DNA of 64,000 nt from Nephrocerus scutellatus. Its lineage: Eukaryota; Arthropoda; Insecta; Diptera; Pipunculidae. The position numbers were made by a program, and so were the translations under genes. This document shows positions 21,696 to 32,520 of this stretch, piece after piece (position 1 is the stretch's first letter; each line of letters starts with the position of its first letter). Location: positions 90,205,749 through 90,269,748 of the forward strand of contig OX352762.1 in assembly GCA_947095585.1 (NCBI GenBank), written 5' to 3'. The notes under the pieces were generated by a model that made no database searches, was not told the origin of the DNA, and saw only the letters and a program-made list of their open reading frames with translations.

Positions 21696-23540
21696 CTAAA
21701 ATAATTTGCTACAGATGTAGAAAAATTGACCACAAACGAACAGAGTGTCCACAGAAAGACAAAAAAGCAACACAAAATGCGAAGAGTGCAGAAAATTTTC
21801 TGTTTTTCTCATCAGATGATCCACAGAATGCATTCAAATCTTTAGGTAAGTCCAAGAGTCAGTCGTGGTGTTTGGACAGCGGATGTTCTTCTCATATGTG
21901 TAAGAGCTCAAACGAATTTTTAAACATCGAGGAGGTAGTGAATGAGAAGTTACAGTTGGCAAGTAGTGCATCAGCCGAAATTAAAGTCCGTAGACGAGTA
22001 TCGACTCAACTTTAAGCCGATGAAGTAACTAAGCAAATGGAATTATCGGATCCTCTATTCGTTGCGGACATACGCACCAATTTGTTGTCAGTAGGGAAGA
22101 TAACTGACAAAGGATACCGTGTGCTGTTTGACAAGGAATCTGCGAAGGTAGTTGGCAGAAAGGGCGTGTTATTTTAACCGCAAAAAGAGAAGATGGACTT
22201 TACTTCGATCATGCGGCGAGTGGCGGGACATGCTTGTCATCAAAATCTAAGTCAGGATTGTCTTCAAGCGATGACGATTTGCAGTTGTGGCACCGTCATC
22301 TGGGACACCTTAACTTTAAAGATCTATCTGAGGCTATCCGTAAGACAATTGAGGGAATCAACGTCTTTGGAACTACCGAAAGCTTTACATGTGAAACCTG
22401 TATCAAGGGGAAGATAGTGCGGTCTCCTTTTCCAAAACGCTCGACTTGCACATCGAAACTTTCGAACTCATACACTCGGATGTAAATGGACCGATGAGGA
22501 CGGAGTCCATTGGAAAGTCAAGATATTTCGTCACCTTTATCGACAATCATTCGAGGTGGTGTGAAGTACGTTTTCTTGCTTGAAAAGGAAAACTGATTTT
22601 CTATCAAGAGTATACAGTCGAATAACGGCACAGGATATAGAAACAACTTGTTTGACTGTTTCCTGATTTCTGAAGGTATTCGAAGATGGTTGACAGTGGC
22701 TTATAATCCTGAACAGAACGGCGTCGCCGAACGCAAAAATCGGACCCTCGTAGAAATGGCGAGGTGCCTTCTCATACCGTCAGGTTGGCTCTGGCAACCG
22801 CGAATTACATCAGAAATCGGAGTCCCTCGAAGTCGCTTAATGGGAAAACACCATACGAAGCCCGATTTGGTAAACGTCCAGATATTAGTAACCTTCGTGA
22901 GTTTGGCTGTAAGAGGAACAACCTGGAAAAGAGTACAAAACAGAAGAGGTAAGAAAGGTTATGTTTGAGCACGGCCTGCTGGCCGAGATAGATCTTTGCC
23001 TTAAAAATGCATCATAGCAAGTGACACATGGGAGATTGTTGACAGATCTTCAGCAGACAAAGTCATTGGTAGCAAGATGGTGCTTAGGAAGGAGCAATCA
23101 CTAGATGGAACTCTAGAACGAAGAAAGGGAAGAATTGTGTCAAGAGGTTTCGCTCAACGACCTGGTGTGGGCTTTGAGGAAACATTCGCTCCAGTGACTC
23201 GATTAAGTTCCATACGTTTAGCTACGGCTATTGCATTGCAATATGGAATGACTGTCTACCAGCTCGATATCTACTACTTGAATGGACAACTCAGAGAAGA
23301 TTTTTATGAAAATTCCTGACATGACCATAGAATCTCTTCAATTTATCCTATACATCTACGAGGTTACATAAGTGATGTGCTGCAGCGATTCGGGATGACA
23401 GATAGTAAACCGGTTTCAACTCCGTTGAGAGTCGGGGCGTACCAAACAAGTGCAACTTGGAGGTAAACGACGATTATCAGAAGAAGGTGCCATATCGTTA
23501 ACTTGTAGGATCGCTTATGTACCTGGCATTGAGAAACCCT
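21696..23540 (+). pseudogene. Degraded copia (Ty1) retrotransposon coding region
   Basis: In order on the plus strand: gag zinc knuckle CX2CX4HX4C (CYRCRKIDHKRTEC, about 21705-21750); protease WCLDSGCSSHMC (about 21870-21905); integrase zinc region LWHRHLGHLN with CETC (about 22280-22400); integrase core (HSDVNGP about 22475; PEQNGVAERKNRTLVEMARC about 22710-22770); reverse transcriptase (VIGSKMVLRKEQ, ARGFAQ-like SRGFAQRPG, FEETFAPVTRLSSIRLA about 23060-23300); and an RT/RNase H remnant (LQRFGMTDSKPVSTP, about 23380-23425; SLMYLAL about 23510). The integrase SDNG box reads SNNG, so the second catalytic Asp is lost. There are many frameshifts, and I see no LTRs. It abuts the opposite-strand non-LTR relic at about 21695. 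Confidence 0.88.
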
Positions 23541-23769
23541 GGGAAGGCTGGGCTCCTCGGAATCCTTCTCCTAGGATCAGGCAACGAAAACGCGCAACAC
23601 ATAGCCTCTTTCGCTGCAAGACCGTTGAAGGGTACAATCAACCCACCTACACGAGGTGATCCTGTCTTGCTGAATTCAACGGATCTAGAGGAGAGAACCT
23701 CGATAAAAAATCCTCAATCCAAGGTGAGACACGTGCGCTGAGGGATGAATGACCATGAGAACTTTGGTC

Positions 23770-24830
23770 GCTAGCACGGAACTCCTGATACCTGGTACCC
23801 TCCGGTACCAGCACAAGGCTCCATCGTGCCAAAATGCTCGGACAATGCGTCCACTTCTACCACCTCTGACATAAGGGATGGGCTAATAAGCTTAGACCTC
23901 GAAGACAGAAGGAAGAAAAGACCACACCTAAGTGGAGCCGCAAGGAAACGTCTGAATTTCCTTAAACAGACAGGACTCTCCCATGACGAGGCACTAGCCC
24001 AGTTCCAAACAAAAATAAAAGAGAGGAAGGTCACATCCACCATAAAGTGGAGCCGATCGAACGACTCTAGTCCCAAGTTCCCGCCAAAAAGAGACAGACA
24101 AACTCACCCCCTCAAAACAGCCGAAAACCCCATAAGGGCAGGAAATACTGGTTCAGGCGATGCGGAGGTAGCGGGCGGATCGAACGCAGCGTTACGCTAC
24201 AGCGACATCACGAAGGCCATCAGGTTGGCAATCACTGACTAAGGCTTTCCTGATGTTAAACTGAACGCGGCGCAAATGGCAACGATCCAAGACAACATCA
24301 TGGACGCGGTAGCGGAGCTTCCCACCGATGGCATTAGCCCTAACTTTCTGGGCTGCAGGGCCAAAAGTGGTTGGCTATCCGTGAACTGTGCAGATGACGA
24401 AACGGCAGCATGGCTAAAAATACGGTACCAACCCTGAAACCATGGCCAGATGCCAGTTTGAAAATAATCGGGGAGGACGAAATCCCTCGTAACCAGATTT
24501 TTTATGTCTATCTTCCGCACTGCAGGAATGAGACGAATGAGAAAATCAGCAGGCGCCTAGTAGTTCCAAATAAGGAGCTACGCAACGCAGAATGGAAAAT
24601 CCTGTCAAGAAAAGGCAGAGAAAATGACTACCTGCAGTTGACCATCTCGGCGTCACAAAAAATAACGGAGAACCTAAAGGGCTCCAATTACAAAGTAAAC
24701 TGGCTCTTCGGGTCCGTTTACTTCAGACCAAACAAGGTTAAAGAAACGGACATGGAAACCAAAGCCAAAACCAGGGCAACCAAGTCTACCAAAGAGACCA
24801 ACACATCCCACCACTGCCAACACTAGAGCC
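23770..24830 (+). pseudogene. Gag-like ORF of a retroelement (DUF4780-type), broken
   Basis: 23826-24242 encodes LSGAARKRLNFLKQTGLSHD, a block common upstream of the DUF4780 domain in insect retroelement gag-like proteins. A TAA at 24240-24242 interrupts the domain (RLAITD*GFPDVKLNAAQ), which continues in the same frame (FLGCRAKSGWLSVNCADDET) to about 24430. It resumes in another frame at 24410-24826 (DEIPRNQIFYVYLPH). One stop and one frameshift make it non-functional. The 118-bp tandem array follows directly and could be this element's 3' region. Confidence 0.7.
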
Positions 24831-24886
24831 AAACCCATTGACCGAACACGGAAACCTGGTCACTTGGGACACAAGGTGACGATGAT

Positions 24887-25312
24887 AAATGGCTTAGTTC
24901 CAAAAAATTCCAGACTCTATTGGCCATATCCCCGAATTTCCATAGGACCAAGTCTTATAGTCGGATCTAAGTCCTATATTCCGAGTTTCATACGAATCGC
25001 TTGAGAAATGGCTTAGTTCCCAAAACTCCAAACGCTATTGGTCAGATTCCAGAATTTCCATAGGAACAAATCCTCTAGTCGCATATTAGTCCTAAATTTC
25101 GAGTTTTATACGAATCTCTTGAGAAATGGCTTGGTTCCAAAAATTCCAGACCCTATTGGCCAGATCTCAGAATTTCTATAGGAACAAATCTTATAGTCGC
25201 ATATTAGTCCTACAATCCGAGTTTCATACGAATCCCTTGAGAAATGGCTTGGTTCCCAAAACTTCAGACCCTTTTGGCCAGATCCCAGAATTTCCATAGG
25301 AGCTGTGACCGT
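24887..25312. repeat. 118-119-bp tandem array, about 3.6 units
   Basis: Units start at AAATGGCTTRGTTCC at 24887, 25006, 25124 and 25242 (spacings 119, 118, 118). Shared blocks include CAGAATTTCCATAGGA, ATATTAGTCCTA and CGAGTTTCATACGAATC. The last unit is cut at about 25312 (AGGAGCTGTGACC). It is minisatellite-like and lies right after the gag-like relic. Confidence 0.9.
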
Positions 25313-25684
25313 AGAAATATATGTATTTATATATATATGTATATTTGTAGTTTTATACATATATAGTTACATACATATAGAGTAACTATAGAAAACGAGG
25401 CATAAAATTAACAAAAGTGTACAACATAGCAATGTGTACAACAGAGTAATAACAGTGTTACGCTTTGCCCCCCCCCCCCCGTAAAAAAAAAAGCTGAATG
25501 GGTACCGTCGACAGGGATGAAACATACCAAAAGGCTTCTCAAGTACAACATTGTAAAGTGGTAATCATCTGGGATGCACAATAGAATAGCCCACCAAACA
25601 ATAACAATAATAAAATGAGTAGAATATGGTCGATTTTCGACTACTGGCAATAATACCTAGTACACACAAAACCAACAATAATCA
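25313..25684. other. Spacer with a C13/A10 homopolymer pair
   Basis: No gene. At 25468-25492 a run of 13 C is followed by GT and then 10 A, a place where sequencing errors are likely. Confidence 0.5.
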
Positions 25685-26118
25685 GGGGCCCTATTATGAT
25701 TTCCGCCGCGAAACAATATTTACACGATATCGTGAATTTGGTTTTACCAAACACGATACATTTCCGCCATCTATTCGATAGCGAGAAATATTTTGCGATT
25801 GACATTTGACAGTTTGTTGTGGATAGCGTAGGCAAATACGTAAAAATAATGTAAGCATATAATCTATTAAAAAATTATTACTTATTTATTAGTTTTTTTC
25901 ATAAATTATTTAGCAAACTTTTGTAGGGCAGAAAGAGGTTCAAAATCTAACCCAAAACAGTTTGAAGTTATGGTTGACTTCATGGAGAAACACTCAGATT
26001 TAGCGACAAATACATTCTTCTCGATAGCGGAATTCATAATATGAAAGTAGCAGCGGGTCGAAAAGAACAACATATCGGAATATTTTAAGACTGACCGCGG
26101 AAATCATAATAGGGGCCC
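25685..26118 (+). mobile_element. PIF/Harbinger-like non-autonomous TIR element
   Basis: Inverted ends: GGGGCCCTATTATGATTTCC at 25685 and its near-perfect complement GGAAATCATAATAGGGGCCC ending at 26118. The interior at about 25928-26030 reads as RGSKSNPKQFEVMVDFMEKH followed by SDLATNTFFSIAE. This resembles the start of the Myb/SANT-like (Zeste-type) DNA-binding proteins found with PIF/Harbinger transposons. No transposase remains. Confidence 0.6.
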
Positions 26119-26210
26119 AGACTGAGAACGACGCTAACTTCAACTTTGCTAACAGCAGCTGACTGCTATGTTTGTTCGATGACTCGCCGGATAGAGCGCT
26201 GGGTGGAAGA

Positions 26211-26212
<2 letters not shown>

Positions 26213-26242
<30 letters not shown>
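26213..26242 (-). repeat. T30 homopolymer, possible retroposed poly(A)
   Basis: Thirty uninterrupted T. It would be a poly(A) tail on the minus strand, but no SINE/LINE body or target-site duplication was recognised beside it. Confidence 0.45.
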
Positions 26243-26245
<3 letters not shown>

Positions 26246-28177
26246 TTTAAACCTATTGCCAAGGGAATACTCCCTGAATGACTTGCGCCACGGCAATAAG
26301 GTGGGCTAAGCCCTTTATTAAAATTCAGAATTAAATCGGAGAAATGTGATTTACAATATATCACATTTCTCACGTTTGTAGCCGGTTTCAATTTTATTTT
26401 CTCGGAATTCTCCCTGATTTATTGAAAAAAGCAATACGGAAAAAACGTTCACGAAACTAAAACGACGCGAGTCCAAATGCTTTAATGAATGGATCATGGT
26501 CAAGGAAAACTACAAAAAACCTTGACCAAGAAAATATTACAAAAAAAAGACATACGTGAGCCTTCAAAATTCTTGGAGCATCTATTGAAAAATTCGGTCA
26601 TACAGGAACTAGCTGACTTCTTTCTTGAATGCCCACAACTCGACAGTTAATTGTACCGGATTCGTTTGGAGTACCAGGCCTAACAAACGAAAAAGGCACG
26701 CACAACTATCGAGCCGATAAGCTCCAACGCCAAACATTACATCAAGGATGAGCAAAAAATCTCGACTCAAATTGAGCTCTTGATGATTCTCTGCGGTTCC
26801 TCGTAACTTCCTCCAATTCAGGCCTTTCATGATGATTTGAAATTTGACTCTTTTCTTGATGGTATAGAAGTCTCGGGTTCGAACCTGTCCTGAATCTTTT
26901 CAGTATTTTTTTTTTATTTTTCCCTATTTTTTGCATTTGCACAGGTTCGAATATTTTTTTGTCTAAAGGCAAGGGAAAAACAGTTTAGTTTTTTTATTTG
27001 ATTTTCGTTTATTTACACCCAGTAAAATGGGCTTTCGCATTTACCTTAGTAAAAAAAAACTTATTACAATTATTATATATACTATTACAATTATAGTTTT
27101 TGTTTTATATTGTTAACATTTCACTTATATCGTAGTATGTATGTGTATATACATATATCATATAATATTTAATAAATGATGTATAAAAAATTTGTTGTAT
27201 ACAAATCACGTGTGTAAAATTTTTGTTTTTCTCATATTTGTGTATATTTTATTTTATTTTTGTTTATAAAATTTGAACAATTTAATTTTAAGCCAAATTG
27301 ATCTAATGACAGTAATTGTGCAATATATGTATTTGATATGTACTCGCACCATGGGGGAACCGGACCACGGTTGTAGAGCATAAAAGGCCGTTCATGTACT
27401 CGTATGTACTATTCTTCAATGCACAATGTCTTTTTTAGAAATTAGAGAAATGTTTTTACCGTAACCGGGGTAAAAAACAACAAGAAAATTGTAACATCGA
27501 AATTGTTATCCTAACCGTAACCGGGTAAAAAAACAACAAGAAAATTTTAACTTCGAAATTGTTATCCTAAGAATGAGTAGCAATTGTTATTCTTTTAGAG
27601 TTTTACAATTGATTAAGGGAGAGCGACGTAATCATCATATTAAAAAAGATGTCCAAATTTCAGTTTAGGAAACTAATCACACATTTTATGAAATGTAAAT
27701 ATTGGCCTGTATTTTTTTAAATTTCTTAAAGTTTGCTGTGTAGACTAAAGACTTCTTTTTTTTTAAATAATGTTCACAGGCTTAGCACAGCATGGGCTAG
27801 ATTAGATGTCAATGCAAATGCATCTTAAATGCCTGCAGATCTACAGATGCGGGAAACAGAAAATGGTAGACTCATTGGCTTGAATTAAGGCAAAAGTATT
27901 GAGGGCGGTATGCTATCGCTTTTTCAGCAAGACGCGTTCAAAATAAATATTCAGGTCCTGTCCATCCCTTATACTCGTGCCTTAATTCGAGTTACAAGCA
28001 GGAAACATGTCTTAGATGTTGAAGTGAGTCGATTGTTTACGCGATATATCCGTTTTGGGTGAATATAAGCCTTGTAAGTAGTAGTCAAGTCAAGCTTAGG
28101 CGTATTTTGTTTTGGTTTTGTGTATTAGATGAGTAATTTGTAAACCTTCTTAACCCAGAACTTACCGTCGATGACTT
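26243..28177. other. AT-rich intergenic DNA with a 56-bp tandem duplication
   Basis: No gene recognised. At 27459-27570 a 56-bp unit (CCGTAACCGG...GAAATTGTTATCCTAA) is present twice with two or three differences. The rest is low-complexity AT-rich sequence. Confidence 0.5.
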
Positions 28178-28416
28178 TCTTAGTGTGCGGCCACATAAGC
28201 ATGGGAATGAAAGTCATGTCCAGCGAAACAGGAAAGAGAAAGCTTGATTGCACCGAAAATCCACCGAAAGTCATATTCAATAGGTAAATGAATGTTCTTA
28301 AGGCAAACAAAACACTAACTGACAGACACAGAACCAATTGTTTCTGCGTTTTGTATAGCCACTTCGTTCATTGGCTTGACTTTCATTCTTATACTACCGT
28401 GGCCACGCACTAAGAG
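28178..28416. repeat. Inverted repeat containing a GAATGAAAGTCA motif
   Basis: 28178-28232 (CTTAGTGTGCGGCCACATAA, GAATGAAAGTCATGTCC) resembles the reverse complement of about 28362-28416 (CTTAGTGCGTGGCCACGG, GAATGAAAGTCAAGCCAATG). The same core occurs at 5341-5375. Likely an old dispersed element; no coding assignment. Confidence 0.5.
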
Positions 28417-28667
28417 TATTTTTCGATCAGACATCAGGCTATGTTAAGCAATATTCGCGCTCAGTATTACCATAACGACAACTTAAAAGAAATTAATATT
28501 CAAAGAATATATTTTCAGGTTTTGGTTGCGTTCCATTCGCAGACGAACACCATAAATGCAAGGCAATGACAGGTAAAGCGACAGATTAACGAAAACGTAC
28601 TTCTCAAATTACCTATGTTATAATAATAATATTTGCCGCAACAATTCGTTACGCTCCAAAGGTTAGG

Positions 28668-28869
28668 TTCTCGCGACCATTCGTGTTTGGCATATTTTTA
28701 TACACAAATGGAAAGGACCTACAATTTAATGCCGTATCCGAAAGACGAGTTGAGAAGCTTTCCGTTATAATTCCCGAACGTTTGTTCGACATTTGCGAGA
28801 GGTGGGACCGTGAAGTTCCTGCTCAGAAGTTGAACGCACTAACTACTAGAACCACGGCCCAAGGCGCCC
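28668..28869 (-). mobile_element. tRNA-derived SINE, second copy (diverged)
   Basis: Same order and orientation as 9139-9387: tail TCTCGCGACCATTCGTG, body GGACCTACAATTTAATGCCG and GAACGTTTGTTCGACATTTG, and head remnant CCACGGCCCAAGGCGCCCAC. The B-box region is degraded, so it is probably transcriptionally dead. No clear target-site duplication. Confidence 0.75.
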
Positions 28870-29061
28870 ACAACATATCTATTCAAAGTAATAAAAAATA
28901 GTATATGTAGTTATGTTGAATTCTTTCAGGACAGAACGAGCGTATTGCTCGAAAGATCATTTCAAGTTATTTTGGGAAAAGATAAAAAGGCTCATTTTCT
29001 TTTGTAGATACAGGTACACAAAAGAAGTGATCTTTATATTCTCATGAAATTATAAAATTTA

Positions 29062-29230
29062 CAGGGGTGTCCAAAATTATGTTATCACTTATATGGGATT
29101 GACTTTTATTTATTTATAAACACAATGAACACAAGTCCAAATGAAGCTAGTATACTCCTTCGACCTGTACTCCTTGCTTCTCAATGCATGTGTAGTCTTT
29201 TCACCATGCTGGTCATAGCTCGTTCACACA
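29062..29230 (-). mobile_element. 3' end of a Tc1/mariner-superfamily transposon
   Basis: On the minus strand a short frame reads VCERAMTSMVKRLHMCIEKQ followed by GVQVEGVY and a stop. This is like the C-terminal tail of Tc1-type transposases ('...rlr.Cie.nG.hvE'). The probable TIR CAGGGGTGTCCAAAATTATG lies just outside, here as its complement of 29062-29090. The rest of the transposase is missing. Confidence 0.5.
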
Positions 29231-29727
29231 TTTCCGTAGGTGTAGGTACCATAAGGATGGTAACATCTTTTTGGACACCAATGTATTTTTACCGTCCGAA
29301 ACGCAAAAACGAAGAAATTTTGGGAATACGGATTATGCAAAAAGTATTTCTCGTTTTGTATGGGCAGCAAAGCAATCCAAAAAATATAAAGTCTATTCGG
29401 TTTTGAGGTTTTTTTTTCTGTGGGTGGGGCGCCCTACTTGTGTATTCAGTTACGGGTTTAGAGAAAGTAAATGGAACGCACTTTTAGTCATTGAACCCTA
29501 TTCGATTAAACATCGTACATATTTTAATTTTAAAAACTCATAACCAGTGAACGGATTTTGTTGACTTTGCCTTCCGTTATTGCTTTTTTTGGTGCCTATA
29601 CAATTTAAGCGAAATAGAATATTACATAACGAGCTAGGAAAGTGGACGTTATCGTGCGAGTTAGAAGCTTGAAGCACGAGGCGGTAGACGAGTGCGGCAA
29701 TATAACGAGCACGATAAGCTCTTTTTA

Positions 29728-30535
29728 GCGAGTAATGTACGCTATTTTTCACACGACCAAAACAGGCTTTCTGCCAAACTGCTTATGCGCAATGCAAAAA
29801 ACTACTGTAGGAATGTGTTCCCCGTGGGGGTTACAATTGCGTCTTAACCTATTCATGGTTGAGATGCTGGGCTTTACCACGGGATATTAAATAAGGTCCG
29901 CGGGTACTTAGAGTATGCTCTTTATGGGCATTGTCTTCGTACTTTGCGACCCGAAGTGGGCTTCTGGTACTTAGAATAACCTTATGGGCGACTCTTCGTA
30001 TTTAGTAGTTCATTTAGACACAAAGGGACAGAAAAAAGGCGGCCTAGGATAGCACGGTATCCTAGTGACAAATGATGCGGTTCGAGGTTCCGGACGATGA
30101 TTTTCCAGTGATGGTTTTCTCCTTCGCAAAAAGGCAATCACTCCGAAGGAACTTAGTCCCTTGATATCAGACCTCACCATAGTCGCGTTGGTACCGCGTG
30201 AGTTGTCCGTGACCACAGACAATAAAGTTGACTGGTCTGAGGACAACTGTGGTTGAGGACCCAGCTTGTTCTGGGGATGCAACGCAGGGGCTTATGGTTT
30301 ACTCTCGAAGAGAGGACCGCTGGATGAGAGTAGTTCAAGAGCATGCTTAATGGCGATAGCTAGGAAAGTAGGGTTCGTCCCACTCTAAGAATGATGTAGG
30401 AATGTGTGTTCGCTGAGACTGCAGTAAATAACAAAAGTATTTTCTATGTTAACACACTAGTGTATATAATGCCTACTTTTGAGGCGTAGGACACAGTCAT
30501 TTTCGTCTATGGTCGTGTGAAAAAAATATACTCGC
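29728..30535. repeat. Candidate TIR element (about 0.8 kb)
   Basis: 29728-29759 (GCGAGTA...TTTTTCACACGACCA) is matched in inverted orientation at 30510-30535 (TGGTCGTGTGAAAAAAATAT then ACTCGC). No transposase was recognised between the two ends. A word GTAGGAATGTG recurs inside (about 29808 and 30389), hinting at internal rearrangement. Confidence 0.45.
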
Positions 30536-32520
30536 AGCCGTCCTTGATCATCCGGTATTGCTTCAAGTCCTTGATGAGGCCTGTTTCTGTCGCTCCATAT
30601 TCTTAAGGTTCAATGTGCTGCAACTCTTGTGTGGCCTTTTTATGTTGTCTTCTTCGTCGTTATCCGTGGAGTAAATACTACCTTCGTCGCTGAGATAAGC
30701 CACATCCCAAGAGAGATTGTGCCAATTCATTTCTTTTTTAAAAGAACGAAGCAACTACTAATTTTATTTTCTTACGAATGTGCTGCCAGAGTCTGCTTTG
30801 CAATCGCCCAGGCGCTCATATCTGAACGAATCGAGATCATTGATACTAAATCTCACCAATATAGCCTTTGGTAGCACGGGAGTTGACTTGCCCAACGGAC
30901 CGGTTCAACCGTAAGGTTGGTTCTCCGCTTTTGCAGGTACCCACGTTAATCCAATATACAGTTTTATGTCAATAGAACATGAAAATTGATTTGAAATTTG
31001 ACAGTAATTATAAATTTTGAAACTTCAGTGAGTAGGAGGGTACAATGGTGTGCGTAAGCCTGCATGGAACCGTCATTGGTACAGATCTTGGTGGTAGTAG
31101 CAAATAATCGAATGAGACCTTGGAGGTCTGAAGTGGAGAAGGGTTTCGTGTGAACAGTGGTTGATCACGAGTTAGTCGGTCCTAAAAAAAATGTTAAGCG
31201 ATATTGTTTTCAAAACAAAGCCGACGTCTTTTAACTGTGGGCTCCACTCGTCTGTGCCCATGTGAAGCTCGTTCCCTTCCTGAGGTACAAGTGCAGGCGA
31301 TTTTTTGCCAAAAAACTTCAAAATTTTTATGGCTTAACAGTGAATTATAAAGCTTAAAATACTTTTTTAATAAATGCCTTTATGCCGCCTAATTTTGCCT
31401 TTTTTATTTTCAACGTCAACAAAATCCGTATGGCTACAGCTTGTAATATTATTCCATCGTTTTACTGTAATCAATTGCCCTAAGATTTGCAGAGTTGAAA
31501 GGGATTCAAAAATCGATGGTATGGGTGTGGTTTTCGGTTAAGGGATACTGTATTTTTGTTTTGAAAATGCTCATCTCACAGTCAGGTTTGGAGATATGCC
31601 AAACTATTATAAAATATTGTTTGATGCCGAACCTTGAAATTGTGTAGACCAGCGGCATGTGGTTGCAACAAGACAGAGCTAAATACTACAAAATAATTTC
31701 TCGCGTTTAGATGTTTCATAGGGTGAATTTCATGCAAATCTCAAAATTTGGCCATCCGTTTAAAATACTCGACGATAACTTTATCAAAAATGGTACTGAT
31801 ACTTAATGTTATATTAGTTAATTTTTTAAAAAGAACCTAATAAAGTACCAATTTGATTAAGTTTTTCCCTTTCTTAATTAATTTATTCTTAGTTATTTAA
31901 TATTTTGTGATGTGTGTGTGTGTGTGTGTGTATCCGTATTTCGAGTCTAAATTTAATAAATATGAACGAAAGGCGCAATTCACAACTTTCGTTTGTATCG
32001 TAAAAAGTAAAAGGTATAAGAGATTCGATTCGTTGGCGTCAATATTATATCGAAATTTCACGCCTCTATTCGAGCTGCAAAGTTAATTTGTTTGGATACA
32101 ATATATCATATAAAATTATAAAAACTACATAAATACATACTTAGAAAATTTGGACGGGGTCTTTTTTAAATTGATTCAATTGAATACAAAAAAATCAATA
32201 TTAATGGAATGTATATGAGGACATAGAAGGACGAACGTTTTAAATATAAAAAATACATGTAAAAAATAGGTATACGGGAATTTTGTTACTCGTTTGAGAA
32301 AATGTGATTTTGCAAGATCATGTGTGTCGTCCTGGGTGCAATAATAACAATATAATAATTATGTTTGTTTTTCTTCTTATTATATGCGTTGAGTGTGTGG
32401 TATTTGTGTGTGGTTTAGTGGCTTGTTTGTTTTGCTGTTTTCCTAATCATCTTTATTGTTTGTTTTTTAAAGAAAGTTGTTTACGAAGTATTTTACAACG
32501 CCATCGTGTTGGCGCATCGC
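30536..32520. other. Lachesin 3' flank / intergenic DNA with a (TG)n run
   Basis: No other gene. (TG)10-11 lies at about 31911-31931. At 30907-30918 AACC-GTAA-GGTT can form a small hairpin. TTTATT near 32452 is a plausible minus-strand AATAAA signal for Lachesin. Confidence 0.4.

Noticed and set aside
26000..26391. Lys-rich ORFs (KKKKKK) on the minus strand
   Set aside because: Produced by translating the T30 homopolymer.
26860..26960. tRNA-like B box (GGTTCGAACC) at 26875 and again near 26942
   Set aside because: No A box at a fitting distance and no cloverleaf; GGTTCGAACC is a short palindrome that can arise by chance.
28125..28337. Hydrophobic 70-codon minus-strand ORF as a membrane-protein exon
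   Set aside because: It looks membrane-like, but it covers one arm of an inverted repeat and has no supported splice sites or family match.
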